From: Flavobacteriales bacterium
GTDB lineage: Bacteria; Bacteroidota; Bacteroidia; Flavobacteriales_D; Sanyastnellaceae
Direction of reading: 5' to 3'
Length of the DNA stretch: 41,508 nt
Assembly: GCA_019694805.1 (NCBI GenBank)
Contig: JAIBBG010000027.1
Location: 1 to 41,508, forward strand
Numbering within the stretch: position 1 is the first letter of the stretch; the number at the start of each line of letters is the position of its first letter. Below the pieces are notes generated by a model. That model did no database searches. It had not been told where the DNA came from and was given only the letters and a program-made list of their open reading frames with translations. Shown piece after piece: positions 8,604-16,995 of the stretch. Position numbers and translations under genes: made by a program.

Positions 8604-8860
8604 GGTTTGGTTCAATTGTTCAGAGATCATCGATATCTCAGGTGAAGTTGTGATTTCGACTTGGATGATGCATGATACATCCTTTCCGTCTTTTAGCAAA
8701 AATCATGAGCAACAACAATCAGAAAACCAATTCAGTTCTTAGCACAACTTGTGAGATATTACCCTGACCGATTTTCGAATTCATGTTACCAATTGGGACC
8801 AAAGTAAAACAAGTTTAAGTCGATACCAATATGCGCCTTGGCATTTTCGAAGGTTTGATC

Positions 8861-10471
8861 CTATTTACCGAATACCATCACTTTTTTCGACACATAGAAC
8901 TTTTGATCGAATACGAGGGTGACGGTGTAAGATTGGGAAGCCAATGTCGCCGTAGAAATGATGATGTTACCATCACCAGCTGCATATTGGAGACCATTGG
9001 ATTCGGCAACAATTTGTCCTGCCTGATTGGTGAGAAAGTATGATATATCGGTTGGTATGGGCAGTGTGAACTTCACATCCAAACGTTGATTCGTCTGATC
9101 GTTCCATGCTGTGAAACTATACGGATTCTCTCCGGGGATCAGGTCATCGATATCATTTGTAGTACTTCGAATGAGCCAAACTTCGTATATCTGGCTATCA
9201 GCGCTTGTTGTATTGGTTTGATTGACAGAGAACGGATTTTTGGTAGAACTGAAAATACCACCAAAAACATAACCGATTAAAATAGAATCAGCAGCTATTT
9301 CATGAAGTTTGATCACCTGATGATCATACTGTGGAAGATTTTCTGCATAGAAAAACTCAGCGCTTGATCCCTGAAAAGCTGGCATTTCCGAATTCATTTG
9401 AAATTCAGACAAACTGCCATCACTATTTCTGGTAAGTCTGCTAATGGTTTTCACAAAAGGTACGAGGTCATCCTGAATGAGTTCGTTACCATTATAATAG
9501 TACTGACTCATTCCACCGAAAAAAATCGTGTGCATCGAATTCGTTGTGCCGTCATACATGCCTGCATTTGCAGTATGATAGTGACAGAGATATTGGTTAA
9601 AACCAGTCACTGCAGTATAACCATCTGGGCGAATATCTATAGGGTATAAATATGGAAGGTCGACATTCGTTTGGAAAACACCAGATGAAATCGTAAAACC
9701 TTCTTCACCATCTGGGAATACCTGAGGAATGAGATTGTAGTCCCTTCGATGCAAGTGTACTTCATCGATAAAAGTTTCGGCTTCGGTGAATGACAATTGA
9801 TCACCATCATTGGCAACGGTAAAGGTCCTGATTGCATTGGTATAAGTCTGGGTATAGGTAGGATTTCCCATTGGATTGTAGTTACCATCGAAACGATGAC
9901 CTCCGACGAGATAAAAAGCATTATTCATCCAAACGAGATGGCCACCAGTCACAGCAAACATAGGATCACTGATTTGCTTGAAAAATGAATGGATATCAGC
10001 GCCATTGATCACAGCGTTCATCAGTCCAGGTACATCTACAGTAGTGAGTTTATCATATGTGATGTGATCACCGGCAGTAGCAGAATAACCATATCCGCCA
10101 ACGATATACAAGGTATCTTCACGCTGATTGAAACACATATTGGTAGATTGCAGTTGTTCTTCCAAACCCGCTGGCAATATGTCTACTGAAGCAGACCAGA
10201 ATTGAAGACCTTCAGGATCAATCACGAAAATATCAGTATTGTTTTGTGATTCCGGGAAGGCATTGAAAGGCTGTCGTGCATGTAGGCCATCCCTCCTTCC
10301 TCCTATGATGAGCCACAGTCCATCATGTTGAGCGGCTGTGTAGGATTGCATACCTGGTAAACCAGCAATTTCAATAGGTTCCAGCATAACATCAAAACCA
10401 AAATTGCCCTGAGCGTATACATGCTGAACCATATACCCCATGACTAATGCTAAAATAGTTGCTCGTTTCAT
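8861..10471 (-). CDS. Secreted kelch-like beta-propeller protein with T9SS C-terminal sorting domain
   Basis: A 536-residue protein with a signal peptide (MKRATILALVMGYMVQHVYA). Short beta-propeller blades are suggested by repeated hydrophobic-GG strands: LWLIIGGRRDG, LYIVGGYGYS, FYLVGGHRFDG, HTIFFGGMSQ and ILIGYVFGGIF, as in kelch repeats. The last ~80 residues (ISYFLTNQAGQIVAES ... SQSYTVTLV ... KKVMVFGK) match the pattern of a T9SS type A sorting domain, so it is probably exported through T9SS and anchored or released at the cell surface. No substrate is evident. A TAATTTCG box about 18 bases upstream of the start fits a Bacteroidota promoter with a short leader. Confidence 0.82.
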   Translation of the reverse strand: MKRATILALVMGYMVQHVYAQGNFGFDVMLEPIEIAGLPGMQSYTAAQHDGLWLIIGGRRDGLHARQPFNAFPESQNNTDIFVIDPEGLQFWSASVDILPAGLEEQLQSTNMCFNQREDTLYIVGGYGYSATAGDHITYDKLTTVDVPGLMNAVINGADIHSFFKQISDPMFAVTGGHLVWMNNAFYLVGGHRFDGNYNPMGNPTYTQTYTNAIRTFTVANDGDQLSFTEAETFIDEVHLHRRDYNLIPQVFPDGEEGFTISSGVFQTNVDLPYLYPIDIRPDGYTAVTGFNQYLCHYHTANAGMYDGTTNSMHTIFFGGMSQYYYNGNELIQDDLVPFVKTISRLTRNSDGSLSEFQMNSEMPAFQGSSAEFFYAENLPQYDHQVIKLHEIAADSILIGYVFGGIFSSTKNPFSVNQTNTTSADSQIYEVWLIRSTTNDIDDLIPGENPYSFTAWNDQTNQRLDVKFTLPIPTDISYFLTNQAGQIVAESNGLQYAAGDGNIIISTATLASQSYTVTLVFDQKFYVSKKVMVFGK

Positions 10472-10488
10472 AACCTTTGATTTGGACT

Positions 10489-10496
10489 CGAAATTA
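10489..10496 (-). promoter_or_regulatory. Putative -7 box (TAATTTCG) of the kelch-like gene
   Basis: On the minus strand, TAATTTCG lies 17 bases before the ATG at 10471. It matches the Bacteroidota -7 consensus TAnnTTTG except for one base, and the identical octamer precedes the gene at 31687. No convincing -33 TTTG is visible at the right distance. Confidence 0.4.
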
Positions 10497-10552
10497 AGGT
10501 TGGTGAAAAACTCATAACAGATTTAAAGTGTGCCATTTGTCACAGGAAATCA

Positions 10553-10620
10553 TAATCCCGGATCATGCAGTCGGTATCGTCCTGAAGCAATGAAGGGCGA
10601 AAAAGACATGTACTCCCAGA
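10553..10620 (-). repeat. Dispersed intergenic palindromic repeat, copy B
   Basis: On the minus strand the 30-nt core (10582 to 10553) agrees with copy A at 25 of 30 positions, including the exact 12-mer GACGATACCGAC and exact ATGATCC. The other arm near 10605-10620 (gacatgtactcccaga on the plus strand) is a weaker inverted match. It sits in the 334-bp gap between divergent genes at 10471 and 10806, together with copy C. Confidence 0.6.
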
Positions 10621-10680
10621 AGGTGACAAGAAAGCTGGCAAAGATTTTAATTGAAAGAGAATCATTCATAAGTTGAAAAT

Positions 10681-10752
10681 AAAATCCAGGGGAAGAGCGC
10701 GTCATTGAAGGCTTTCATCGCTGTAATAGATTTCGGCTTCATGATCCGGGAG
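10681..10752 (-). repeat. Dispersed intergenic palindromic repeat, copy C
   Basis: The 17-mer GAAAGCCTTCAATGACG on the minus strand (10716 to 10700) is identical to 23214-23230 in copy D. About 40 bases away, CATGATCCGGGA on the plus strand repeats the arm sequence of copy B. The unit has the same size and arm-centre-arm order as the other copies but keeps the opposite arm best. It lies in the same orientation as copy B, about 128 bases away. Confidence 0.58.
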
Positions 10753-10766
10753 AATATCCAAGAGGC

Positions 10767-10799
10767 TTTAGCTTCACCGTGCTATTCCGATTAGATTTG
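10767..10799 (+). promoter_or_regulatory. Putative promoter giving a nearly leaderless transcript
   Basis: TAGATTTG at 10792-10799 is a perfect TAnnTTTG -7 box. TTTA at 10767-10770, 21 bases upstream, could serve as the -33 element (consensus TTTG). The ATG of the next gene is at 10806, so the expected transcription start falls at or within a few bases of the start codon. Confidence 0.5.
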
Positions 10800-10805
10800 C
10801 ACGAC

Positions 10806-11192
10806 ATGAAAACAAAAGTTCTCAATTTTCTAACTATCCTCACTTCACTTCTTGGCTATTTGGAATGGGGAGGAGGAGAATCGCATTCATTTCTTTTTCA
10901 AGCCGAAGCAGAAGTGTTTTCCAAGTTGTTCAGCAATCCTACCTCGGTACTTCATCCGTTTATCCTTATACCACTGGGCGGGCAATTGATGCTTTTACTC
11001 ACCCTATTCATGAAACCTTATACCAAGTTTCTCACATACGCCGGAATAATCAGCATTGCAGTTCTCCTCTTGCTCATTTTACTCATCGGTTTGATGAGTA
11101 TGAATTTTTGGATGGTATTATCGACGTTGCCCTTCTTCATTGTGAGTACACTATCATTTCGCTATCAGCGAAGGTTACACCATAAAAAGTAA
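10806..11192 (+). CDS. Small integral membrane protein, unknown function
   Basis: A 128-residue protein with about four hydrophobic segments: KVLNFLTILTSLLGYLEW, HPFILIPLGGQLMLLLTLF, FLTYAGIISIAVLLLLILLI and FWMVLSTLPFFIVSTLSF. It ends in a basic tail (RYQRRLHHKK), which suggests a cytoplasmic C-terminus. No family is recognised. The frame is open to an earlier ATG at 10779, but that would lie upstream of the -7 box at 10792-10799, so the Met at 10806 (MKTKVLNF) is chosen. The next gene (11215) follows after 22 bp, suggesting one transcript with the AlbA_2 protein and the glycosyltransferase. Confidence 0.7.
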   Translation: MKTKVLNFLTILTSLLGYLEWGGGESHSFLFQAEAEVFSKLFSNPTSVLHPFILIPLGGQLMLLLTLFMKPYTKFLTYAGIISIAVLLLLILLIGLMSMNFWMVLSTLPFFIVSTLSFRYQRRLHHKK

Positions 11193-11214
11193 TTCCGTTC
11201 ATTGCATACATCAC

Positions 11215-11886
11215 ATGAAGAAGTACGCCAAAGAAGAAGAAAAAACGCAAACCATTCAGGTACCCAAATACCTGCAGATGCGTATTGCGGAAGGCGAACA
11301 TCAGAAGCTTGATTTCAAGTATGTGATCAATGATGCCAGAAAGATTGCCATTACCCTAAGTGCTTTTTCCAATACCGATGGAGGAACGCTACTCATCGGT
11401 GTAAAAGACAATGGTGTGGTTGTAGGCGCTAGTCTCGAAGAAGAAATGCATATGGTTGAAGCTGCGGCCAAAATGTATTGTCGTCCACCTGTAGAATATA
11501 AAACCCAAGGATGGCGAGCTGGATTGCGATATGTGCTGGAAGTGATCATTGAGCCATCCCACAACCGCCCACATGAAGCACAAAATCATGAGGGAGAATG
11601 GATCGCTTATGTTCGGCAGGCTGATCAAAATTTCCCGGCGCCATCTGTTCTTCGTCAGTATTGGCGGAGTGATTTCACCCCAGTGACGGAAAAGTATTTT
11701 CACACACCTAAAGAAAAGAAACTTCTCGAAGCACTTACACATGAAGAAGGCTACACTGTGAGTCAGTTGGCAAGGATGACCAATATTCCCAGGCCAATAA
11801 CGTCTACCCTGTTAGCGCGATTCATGAGATGGGATTTGGTGACCATGACATTTGATCAGGGCATTGCACGATTCAAAACGAAATGA
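11215..11886 (+). CDS. AlbA_2 (Schlafen-type) domain protein with C-terminal winged helix
   Basis: A 223-residue protein. Residues about 20-140 form an AlbA_2 domain: EGEHQKLDFKYVI, then AITLSAFSNTDGGTLLIGVK DNG (the conserved core of the family) and a strand YVLEVIIEPSHNRPHEA. Residues 160-215 look like a winged helix (LEALTHEEGYTVSQLARMTN ... RPITSTLLARFMRWDLV). AlbA_2 proteins are putative DNA- or RNA-binding regulators, often with an extra ATPase or HTH part. Its stop overlaps the start of the glycosyltransferase gene by four bases, so the two are probably translated together. Its target is unknown. Confidence 0.82.
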   Translation: MKKYAKEEEKTQTIQVPKYLQMRIAEGEHQKLDFKYVINDARKIAITLSAFSNTDGGTLLIGVKDNGVVVGASLEEEMHMVEAAAKMYCRPPVEYKTQGWRAGLRYVLEVIIEPSHNRPHEAQNHEGEWIAYVRQADQNFPAPSVLRQYWRSDFTPVTEKYFHTPKEKKLLEALTHEEGYTVSQLARMTNIPRPITSTLLARFMRWDLVTMTFDQGIARFKTK

Positions 11887-13064
11887 TCATGAAGAAGATC
11901 AAAGTACTGAGAATCATCAACAGGTTTAATGTGGGCGGACCTACCTACAATGCAGCATACCTTTCTGCTTATTTACCCGAGACATTCGAAACAAAATTGA
12001 TTGGTGGATCACCCGCTGCCGGTGAAGCACATAGCGGTTATATTTTGGATGCTTTGCATGTTCCTTACGAAGAAATTCCGGAAATGTCGCGCAGTGTAAG
12101 TTTACTCAACGATTTGCGTGCATTCCGAAAAATCAGGAAAATCATCAAGGAATACCAACCAGATATTATACATACCCATGCAGCCAAGGCAGGAGCACTT
12201 GGCCGTATTGCAGGTTGGATAGCAGGAACACCTGTGATTGTGCATACTTATCACGGCCACGTCTTTTCGGGTTACTTCAGTGCGTGGAAAAGCAGATTGG
12301 TGCGATTCGTTGAACGCACATTATGCAAATTGACACACCATGTTGTGGTAATCAGTGAACAACAATTCGACGAGATCGTCAATCATTTTCGAATCACAAC
12401 TCCTCAGAAGGCACATATCATTCCCCTTGGTTTCGATCTGAACAGGTTTTCTGATCGTATTCCTGAAAAAAGGAAGGCCTTTCGTGAGAAATGGCATTTG
12501 AAAGAAGAAGTTGCCATAGGCATTATAGGCAGAATTGCACCGGTAAAAAACCATGCACTGTTTTTTGATGCCCTGCGTGAATTGCGGAAGAAGGATCTAA
12601 AATGGAAAGCTCTGGTCATAGGCGATGGCGAAGGAAAAGAATCAATGATGCAATCGCTTGCTGATTTCACCGTCACCGACCAAAAAGGCACAGACGCAGA
12701 AATTATTTTCACTTCATGGGAACGACAGGTAGATGAGGCATTGGCAGGCTTGGATATAGTTGTCCTCACTTCACATAGTGAAGGAACACCGGTGAGTTTG
12801 ATTGAAGCGCAAGCATCACACAAGCCGGTGGTTTCAACCAATGCAGGAGGAGTTCGAAATTGTATCCTACCCGATAAAAGCGGATTCATCACCGAGATGA
12901 ATGCCATAGATATTGCGAATCATATAGAAACATTGATCACCGACGCTACTTTACGAGAGTCGATGGGAAATGCGGGTCATCAGTTTGTTTTGCAGAAATA
13001 TCATTACTCAAGATTGTGTGCGGATATCGTCCAATTATATGAATCAGCATGGCATCGGAAATGA
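11883..13064 (+). CDS. GT4-family glycosyltransferase
   Basis: A 393-residue retaining glycosyltransferase of the GT-B fold. The N-terminal Rossmann domain begins VLRIINRFNVGGPTYNAAYL (the glycine-rich acceptor loop) and includes DIIHTHAAKAGALGRIAG and HTYHGHVFSGYF. The C-terminal nucleotide-sugar domain shows VAIGIIGRIAPVKNH, ALVIGDGEGK and the GT4 motif SHSEGTPVSLIEAQASHKPV with the E-x7-E type acid pair (Glu of SEGTP and of LIEAQ). It probably adds a sugar to a cell-surface polysaccharide or lipid; substrate unknown. The first ATG overlaps the upstream stop (ATGA); a second ATG at 11889 is possible. No other polysaccharide genes lie nearby. Confidence 0.9.
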   Translation: MIMKKIKVLRIINRFNVGGPTYNAAYLSAYLPETFETKLIGGSPAAGEAHSGYILDALHVPYEEIPEMSRSVSLLNDLRAFRKIRKIIKEYQPDIIHTHAAKAGALGRIAGWIAGTPVIVHTYHGHVFSGYFSAWKSRLVRFVERTLCKLTHHVVVISEQQFDEIVNHFRITTPQKAHIIPLGFDLNRFSDRIPEKRKAFREKWHLKEEVAIGIIGRIAPVKNHALFFDALRELRKKDLKWKALVIGDGEGKESMMQSLADFTVTDQKGTDAEIIFTSWERQVDEALAGLDIVVLTSHSEGTPVSLIEAQASHKPVVSTNAGGVRNCILPDKSGFITEMNAIDIANHIETLITDATLRESMGNAGHQFVLQKYHYSRLCADIVQLYESAWHRK

Positions 13065-13215
13065 GCCATCAACTCATCCTCCACTGAACCATTCCGGGCC
13101 CATATTCCAATTCACATAGACCTGTTTGCAAGTGGCTTGATACAGGCTATGATAACCACATCAAAAGAAACATTTTTGAAATCAGGTATTTTGTATAAGT
13201 GTACCTGCCAGAAAA

Positions 13216-14556
13216 ATGATTAAATTCTCTACGCTCCTGATCAGCTATTTCGGGCTATTTCTGATGAATATCTTCACTGCAGAAGATGTATCGATCAAAA
13301 ATAATCTGCCAGCCATGGTAGAACCCGGCACTAAGTCACTTGTTGAAATGACCATAGAGAAAGGCGCGATACAAGGATTCTCCAAACTCGAATTGGCGGC
13401 ACCAACAGGGTTTACGATCTCTGCCGCGGATGTTAAAGGAGCTTCATTCACTTTCAGCAACCAACAAGCCAAGTTTGTTTGGATGACATTACCCAGTGAA
13501 GCCAGTTTTACCATCACTTATTATATTGAAAGTGAAATCACGATTGAAGGACCATTTGATATAGATGGAACCTTCTCATATGTGAAAGAGAACAAAAGAT
13601 TAGATATCAAGATACCAGCAAAGACCATCATTGTGAAAAAAGGTGTCGGTCCAACACCAGAGCAGGTTGCAGAACAAATGCCTGAAGTGAGAAGAGAAGC
13701 ATCAGTTGTAGATATGGTTTGCGCTCGTACGATTACTCCACTGGGTGGTAATGATTACATGGTTAATTTGAAAGTGGACAACAATAGCATCAAAGGATTT
13801 GGTAAAATCCTCGAGATACTACCAGACCATTGCACCACAGAAAAAGTGAATGATGGCGGTGCAGTGATTACACAAGATGAAAACACCATCAAATTTGTTT
13901 GGTTTGAAGTACCCACAGCAGCATCCTTTGAAGTTTCTTATAAACTCAGCTGCACCGATCCTGGTACACCAGTCATCAAAGGACAATTATCTTATACCGA
14001 AGATGGCAATCCTGTAACAACTGAAATCGTTGCATCAGGTGGTGAAACAGAAGTTTTGGCGACGAATACTGAAGGTGGTAACAATGCACAAACAGAGAAT
14101 TCTGCGACAACAGAGACTGAAAATTCCACTGCTGAGAACAATTCGAATACTGCTCATAACACAACTACAGAGACCACAAATCAAGAAAATAACATCAACA
14201 ACCATGAGACTACTGCAAGTCGCAATACTTCTGAAACAGCAGTAACTTCAGTGCCTTCAGCTGAAACTGGCATCACATATAAGGTTCAAATTATGGCTGC
14301 ACATAAGGTTGTTGATAAATCCTATTTTGTGAATAGATTCAGCTTCACTGACAACTTTAATATTGAAAACCACGAAGGCTGGGTGAAGTATACAACCGGT
14401 AAGTTCACAGAGTATAAGGATGCACGTGACGCAAGAGTGAAGATAACCGGTGCACACAGTAAGCTGCCTGGACCATTTGTTACAGCATATAATCACGGCG
14501 AAAGAATTACAGTGCAGGAAGCGTTGCTGATTAGCAAACAGCAGTGGTATAAATAA
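13216..14556 (+). CDS. Exported protein with duplicated N-terminal domain, Asn/Thr-rich linker and SPOR-like domain
   Basis: A 446-residue protein with an N-terminal hydrophobic segment (FSTLLISYFGLFLMNIF). Residues about 30-140 and 170-275 are two copies of one beta-rich domain: IQGFSKLELAAPTGF ... AKFVWMTLPSEASFTITYYI and IKGFGKILEILPDHC ... IKFVWFEVPTAASFEVSYKL. Residues about 285-355 form a linker very rich in Asn, Thr and Glu. The C-terminal ~85 residues (ITYKVQIMAAHKVVDKSYF ... WVKYTTGKFTEYKDARDARV ... GPFVTAYNHGERI) fit a SPOR domain, which binds denuded peptidoglycan glycan. It is probably an envelope protein tethered near the cell wall or division site. The duplicated domain is not one I recognise. 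Confidence 0.78.
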   Translation: MIKFSTLLISYFGLFLMNIFTAEDVSIKNNLPAMVEPGTKSLVEMTIEKGAIQGFSKLELAAPTGFTISAADVKGASFTFSNQQAKFVWMTLPSEASFTITYYIESEITIEGPFDIDGTFSYVKENKRLDIKIPAKTIIVKKGVGPTPEQVAEQMPEVRREASVVDMVCARTITPLGGNDYMVNLKVDNNSIKGFGKILEILPDHCTTEKVNDGGAVITQDENTIKFVWFEVPTAASFEVSYKLSCTDPGTPVIKGQLSYTEDGNPVTTEIVASGGETEVLATNTEGGNNAQTENSATTETENSTAENNSNTAHNTTTETTNQENNINNHETTASRNTSETAVTSVPSAETGITYKVQIMAAHKVVDKSYFVNRFSFTDNFNIENHEGWVKYTTGKFTEYKDARDARVKITGAHSKLPGPFVTAYNHGERITVQEALLISKQQWYK

Positions 14557-14566
14557 GTATAAAGAC

Positions 14567-14605
14567 ATTACTACAGCAAAGTGCAACGGCATTTATAGTA
14601 GTAAT
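14567..14605 (+). other. Inverted repeat after the SPOR gene
   Basis: ATTACTAC (14567-14574) and GTAGTAAT (14598-14605) are exact inverted copies around a 23-base loop, 10 bases after the stop of the SPOR protein gene, followed by TTTGG. It may help 3'-end formation, but the loop is long. Confidence 0.35.
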
Positions 14606-14645
14606 TTTGGTTAATTAATATAGAATTTGTTTAGGTAATTTAGTT

Positions 14646-14680
14646 TGAAAATCCCTTGGCAACGGTCAGGGGATTTTCAT
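14646..14680 (+). terminator. Probable intrinsic terminator between the SPOR gene and xerD
   Basis: TGAAAATCCC (14646-14655) pairs perfectly with GGGATTTTCA (14670-14679) around a 14-base loop, about 90 bases after the SPOR gene and 80 bases before xerD. There is only a short T stretch after it, so termination strength is uncertain. Confidence 0.5.
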
Positions 14681-14758
14681 TTGTAGTCGCTCATAACTTC
14701 AACATTTCTGCGTTATATGGAGTCAAGCATGAAAGAATTTTGAGTTGAGTTTAAACTG

Positions 14759-15673
14759 ATGGGCCTCAGTTGGCAAATAGCAACACGCGGATATGTCAAT
14801 TATCTGAGATTGGAAAAATCACTTTCCGTGAATTCCATTGATGCCTATACCCATGATGTAGATAAACTCAGAAGGTTTTCAGAAATGCAGACCCCATCTT
14901 TGCAACCAGTAGAAATCAAACCAGAAGATATCCGCCAATTCCTGCGATTTATTACAGACCTTGGATTATCAGCTACCACGCAATCCCGTATTATTTCCGG
15001 ATTGAAGAGTTTTTACAATTATCTCTTACTCGAAAAGGAAATCAAAACCGATCCCATGGAGTTGATCGATACTCCGCGTATTGGAAGAAAATTGCCTGAT
15101 GTCCTCAGCATCGAAGAGATGGACAAAATTCTGGGATCGATTGATTTAAGTAAACCAGAAGGCACAAGAAACAGAGCAATGTTGGAATTGCTTTACAGTT
15201 GCGGGCTGCGTGTATCCGAATTGGTAGATACCAGAATATCGATGCTCTATGAAGCCGATGGTTTCATACGTGTGATTGGGAAAGGCAATAAGGAGAGATT
15301 GGTGCCAGTTGGTAGTATAGCATTCAAGTGGATCGCTCATTACAGGGAGCAAACCAGAAATCACATGGCTATAACTAAAGGCCACGAAGATTTTATTTTT
15401 TTGAATAAGAGAGGTAGTAAACTCACCAGAATGTCGGTCTTTAACATTATCCGAGAGCATGTTCAGAAAGCCGGTATACAGAAACACGTTTCACCGCACA
15501 GTTTTCGACATTCTTTTGCGACGCATCTGGTGGAGGCTGGCGCCGATCTTCGTGCTGTGCAGGAAATGCTGGGACATGCATCCATCACGACTACCGAAAT
15601 TTACACGCATCTGGATAGACATCGATTAAAAGAGGAAATACTCAGCTTTCATCCGCGCTATAAAAAAAGTTGA
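14759..15673 (+). CDS. xerD: Tyrosine recombinase XerD
   Basis: A 304-residue tyrosine recombinase with the usual XerC/D length. The N-terminal SAM-like core-binding domain covers about 5-90 (YVNYLRLEKSLSVNSIDAY). The catalytic domain carries all expected residues: Arg151 (CGLRVSEL), Lys175 (IGKGNKER), His247 and Arg250 (PHSFRHSFATHLVEAGADLR), His273 (LGHASITTTEIYTHL) and the nucleophile Tyr282. The family resolves chromosome dimers at dif together with a partner recombinase. The assignment to XerD rather than XerC is from overall resemblance (LSVNSIDAY, SPHSFRHSFATHL). No dif-like site was recognised in the window, and no integrase-style neighbours suggest a mobile element. Confidence 0.9.
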   Translation: MGLSWQIATRGYVNYLRLEKSLSVNSIDAYTHDVDKLRRFSEMQTPSLQPVEIKPEDIRQFLRFITDLGLSATTQSRIISGLKSFYNYLLLEKEIKTDPMELIDTPRIGRKLPDVLSIEEMDKILGSIDLSKPEGTRNRAMLELLYSCGLRVSELVDTRISMLYEADGFIRVIGKGNKERLVPVGSIAFKWIAHYREQTRNHMAITKGHEDFIFLNKRGSKLTRMSVFNIIREHVQKAGIQKHVSPHSFRHSFATHLVEAGADLRAVQEMLGHASITTTEIYTHLDRHRLKEEILSFHPRYKKS

Positions 15674-15738
15674 AATGAACTAAGATGGGCTTTGTGAAGA
15701 TTGGCAGGCCATTCCAGGAAACACATTTAATTTGCAGC

Positions 15739-16995
15739 ATGAAGATTATCCTTGCGTTAGTATTGGCGATATCAGGTTTTCAATCTCAGGCTCAGCTTCG
15801 TTTGCTGAGCTACAATCTCTTGAATTTTCCAACGGGAAATCTGGCAGGACGTGTGGATACCCTCGCCCATATCATTGATTATACCCGACCACATTTATTG
15901 ATGATTCAGGAATTAGAGAATGCCGAAGGCCTCGAATCCATTACAGATATGATGAATGATCTCGGCTACGGCGATTTTACGCATCCAGACTTTATTCCCC
16001 AACAATCACCCGGTTCTCCATCCAATTTGTTGCAACAATCCATTGTATATGATGCAGAAGTCCTTCGGCTGAAGTCATCTTCTGTGGTACTTACAGATTA
16101 TCGCGACATCAATGAGTTCGTCATGTATCTCAATGACCCACAACTCGCCAATGGTTCTGATACTACCTTTATTTATGTCTATGTAACGCACCTAAAAAGT
16201 TCAACAGGAAGCGATAATGAGCAAGCTCGGCTCAGCATGGTTAATGCACTCATCAATCATTTCAATGACATTCCATCAAACAGCCATGTCATATTTGCTG
16301 GAGACTTCAATCTGTACAGCAACACGGAGCCTGCATATGTAGCCATGATGTCTCCTGATAATGCGATCATCTTAAAGGATGTCTACGAATCTTATGGCGA
16401 TTGGCCTGGTGCATCTTTCGCACACAAAGAAATACTCACACAATGCACACGCACATCTGTTATCTTCAACGATGGAGCTGGTGGAGGTATTGATGATCGT
16501 TTCGACTTTATCCTATTCTCAGAATCATTGATGTCTTCGGATTCACCACTTCATTATATCGATGGCAGTTTTCGTTCCATTGGCAATACCGGCAATTGCT
16601 ACAACATGAATATCACAGATTGTGACGTCGCGAATCCCGTACCAACAGATGTGCTGCAATCCATGTACTACATGAGTGATCACATCCCTCAGTACTGCGA
16701 ATTGCAGAGCGATATTCTTGATCGTATTTCTAAAAATACCTTGGGCCATTTCAGGATAACATTCCCCCACGGTAATATGACCAGCGATCTTTTACACTAT
16801 AGCATGCATGATATCGGACAACTGTCAGGAGATATTGTTGTTTATGATTTGGAAGGAAGAGAATTGATGCGTTCTTCCGTCATGAATGCCAACGGTCAAA
16901 TCGATTGCAGTCAATGGACATCAGGTATTTATCATATGACCTATGAAACTGCGGGAAGACAAATTGATCACGCCAAATTCCTGATCCAGAGATGA
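15739..16995 (+). CDS. Secreted endonuclease/exonuclease/phosphatase-fold protein with T9SS sorting domain
   Basis: A 418-residue protein with a signal peptide (MKIILALVLAISGFQSQAQ). The EEP (DNase I-like) fold is shown by LRLLSYNLLNFP (metal Asn), LLMIQELENAEGL (catalytic Glu), YVTHLKSSTGSDNEQAR, VIFAGDFNLYSNTEPAY (GDFN catalytic motif) and YMSDHIPQ (catalytic SDH). It is probably an extracellular nuclease or phosphodiesterase. The last ~75 residues (GDIVVYDLEGRELMRS ... WTSGIYHMTYETAGRQIDHAKFLIQR) form a T9SS type A sorting domain. The frame extends upstream, but the ATG at 15739 directly precedes the signal peptide. TTAATTTGC lies only 4-5 bases before it, suggesting another nearly leaderless mRNA. 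Its stop overlaps the next gene by four bases. Confidence 0.87.
   Translation: MKIILALVLAISGFQSQAQLRLLSYNLLNFPTGNLAGRVDTLAHIIDYTRPHLLMIQELENAEGLESITDMMNDLGYGDFTHPDFIPQQSPGSPSNLLQQSIVYDAEVLRLKSSSVVLTDYRDINEFVMYLNDPQLANGSDTTFIYVYVTHLKSSTGSDNEQARLSMVNALINHFNDIPSNSHVIFAGDFNLYSNTEPAYVAMMSPDNAIILKDVYESYGDWPGASFAHKEILTQCTRTSVIFNDGAGGGIDDRFDFILFSESLMSSDSPLHYIDGSFRSIGNTGNCYNMNITDCDVANPVPTDVLQSMYYMSDHIPQYCELQSDILDRISKNTLGHFRITFPHGNMTSDLLHYSMHDIGQLSGDIVVYDLEGRELMRSSVMNANGQIDCSQWTSGIYHMTYETAGRQIDHAKFLIQR

Noticed and set aside
13136..13170. Possible repeat copy (gatacaggctatgataacc) before the SPOR gene
   Set aside because: Weak, gapped similarity on one arm only; no matching inverted arm found.
14759..15673. 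XerD as the integrase of a mobile element
   Set aside because: No direct repeats, cargo or phage genes flank it, and length and motifs fit the housekeeping recombinase.
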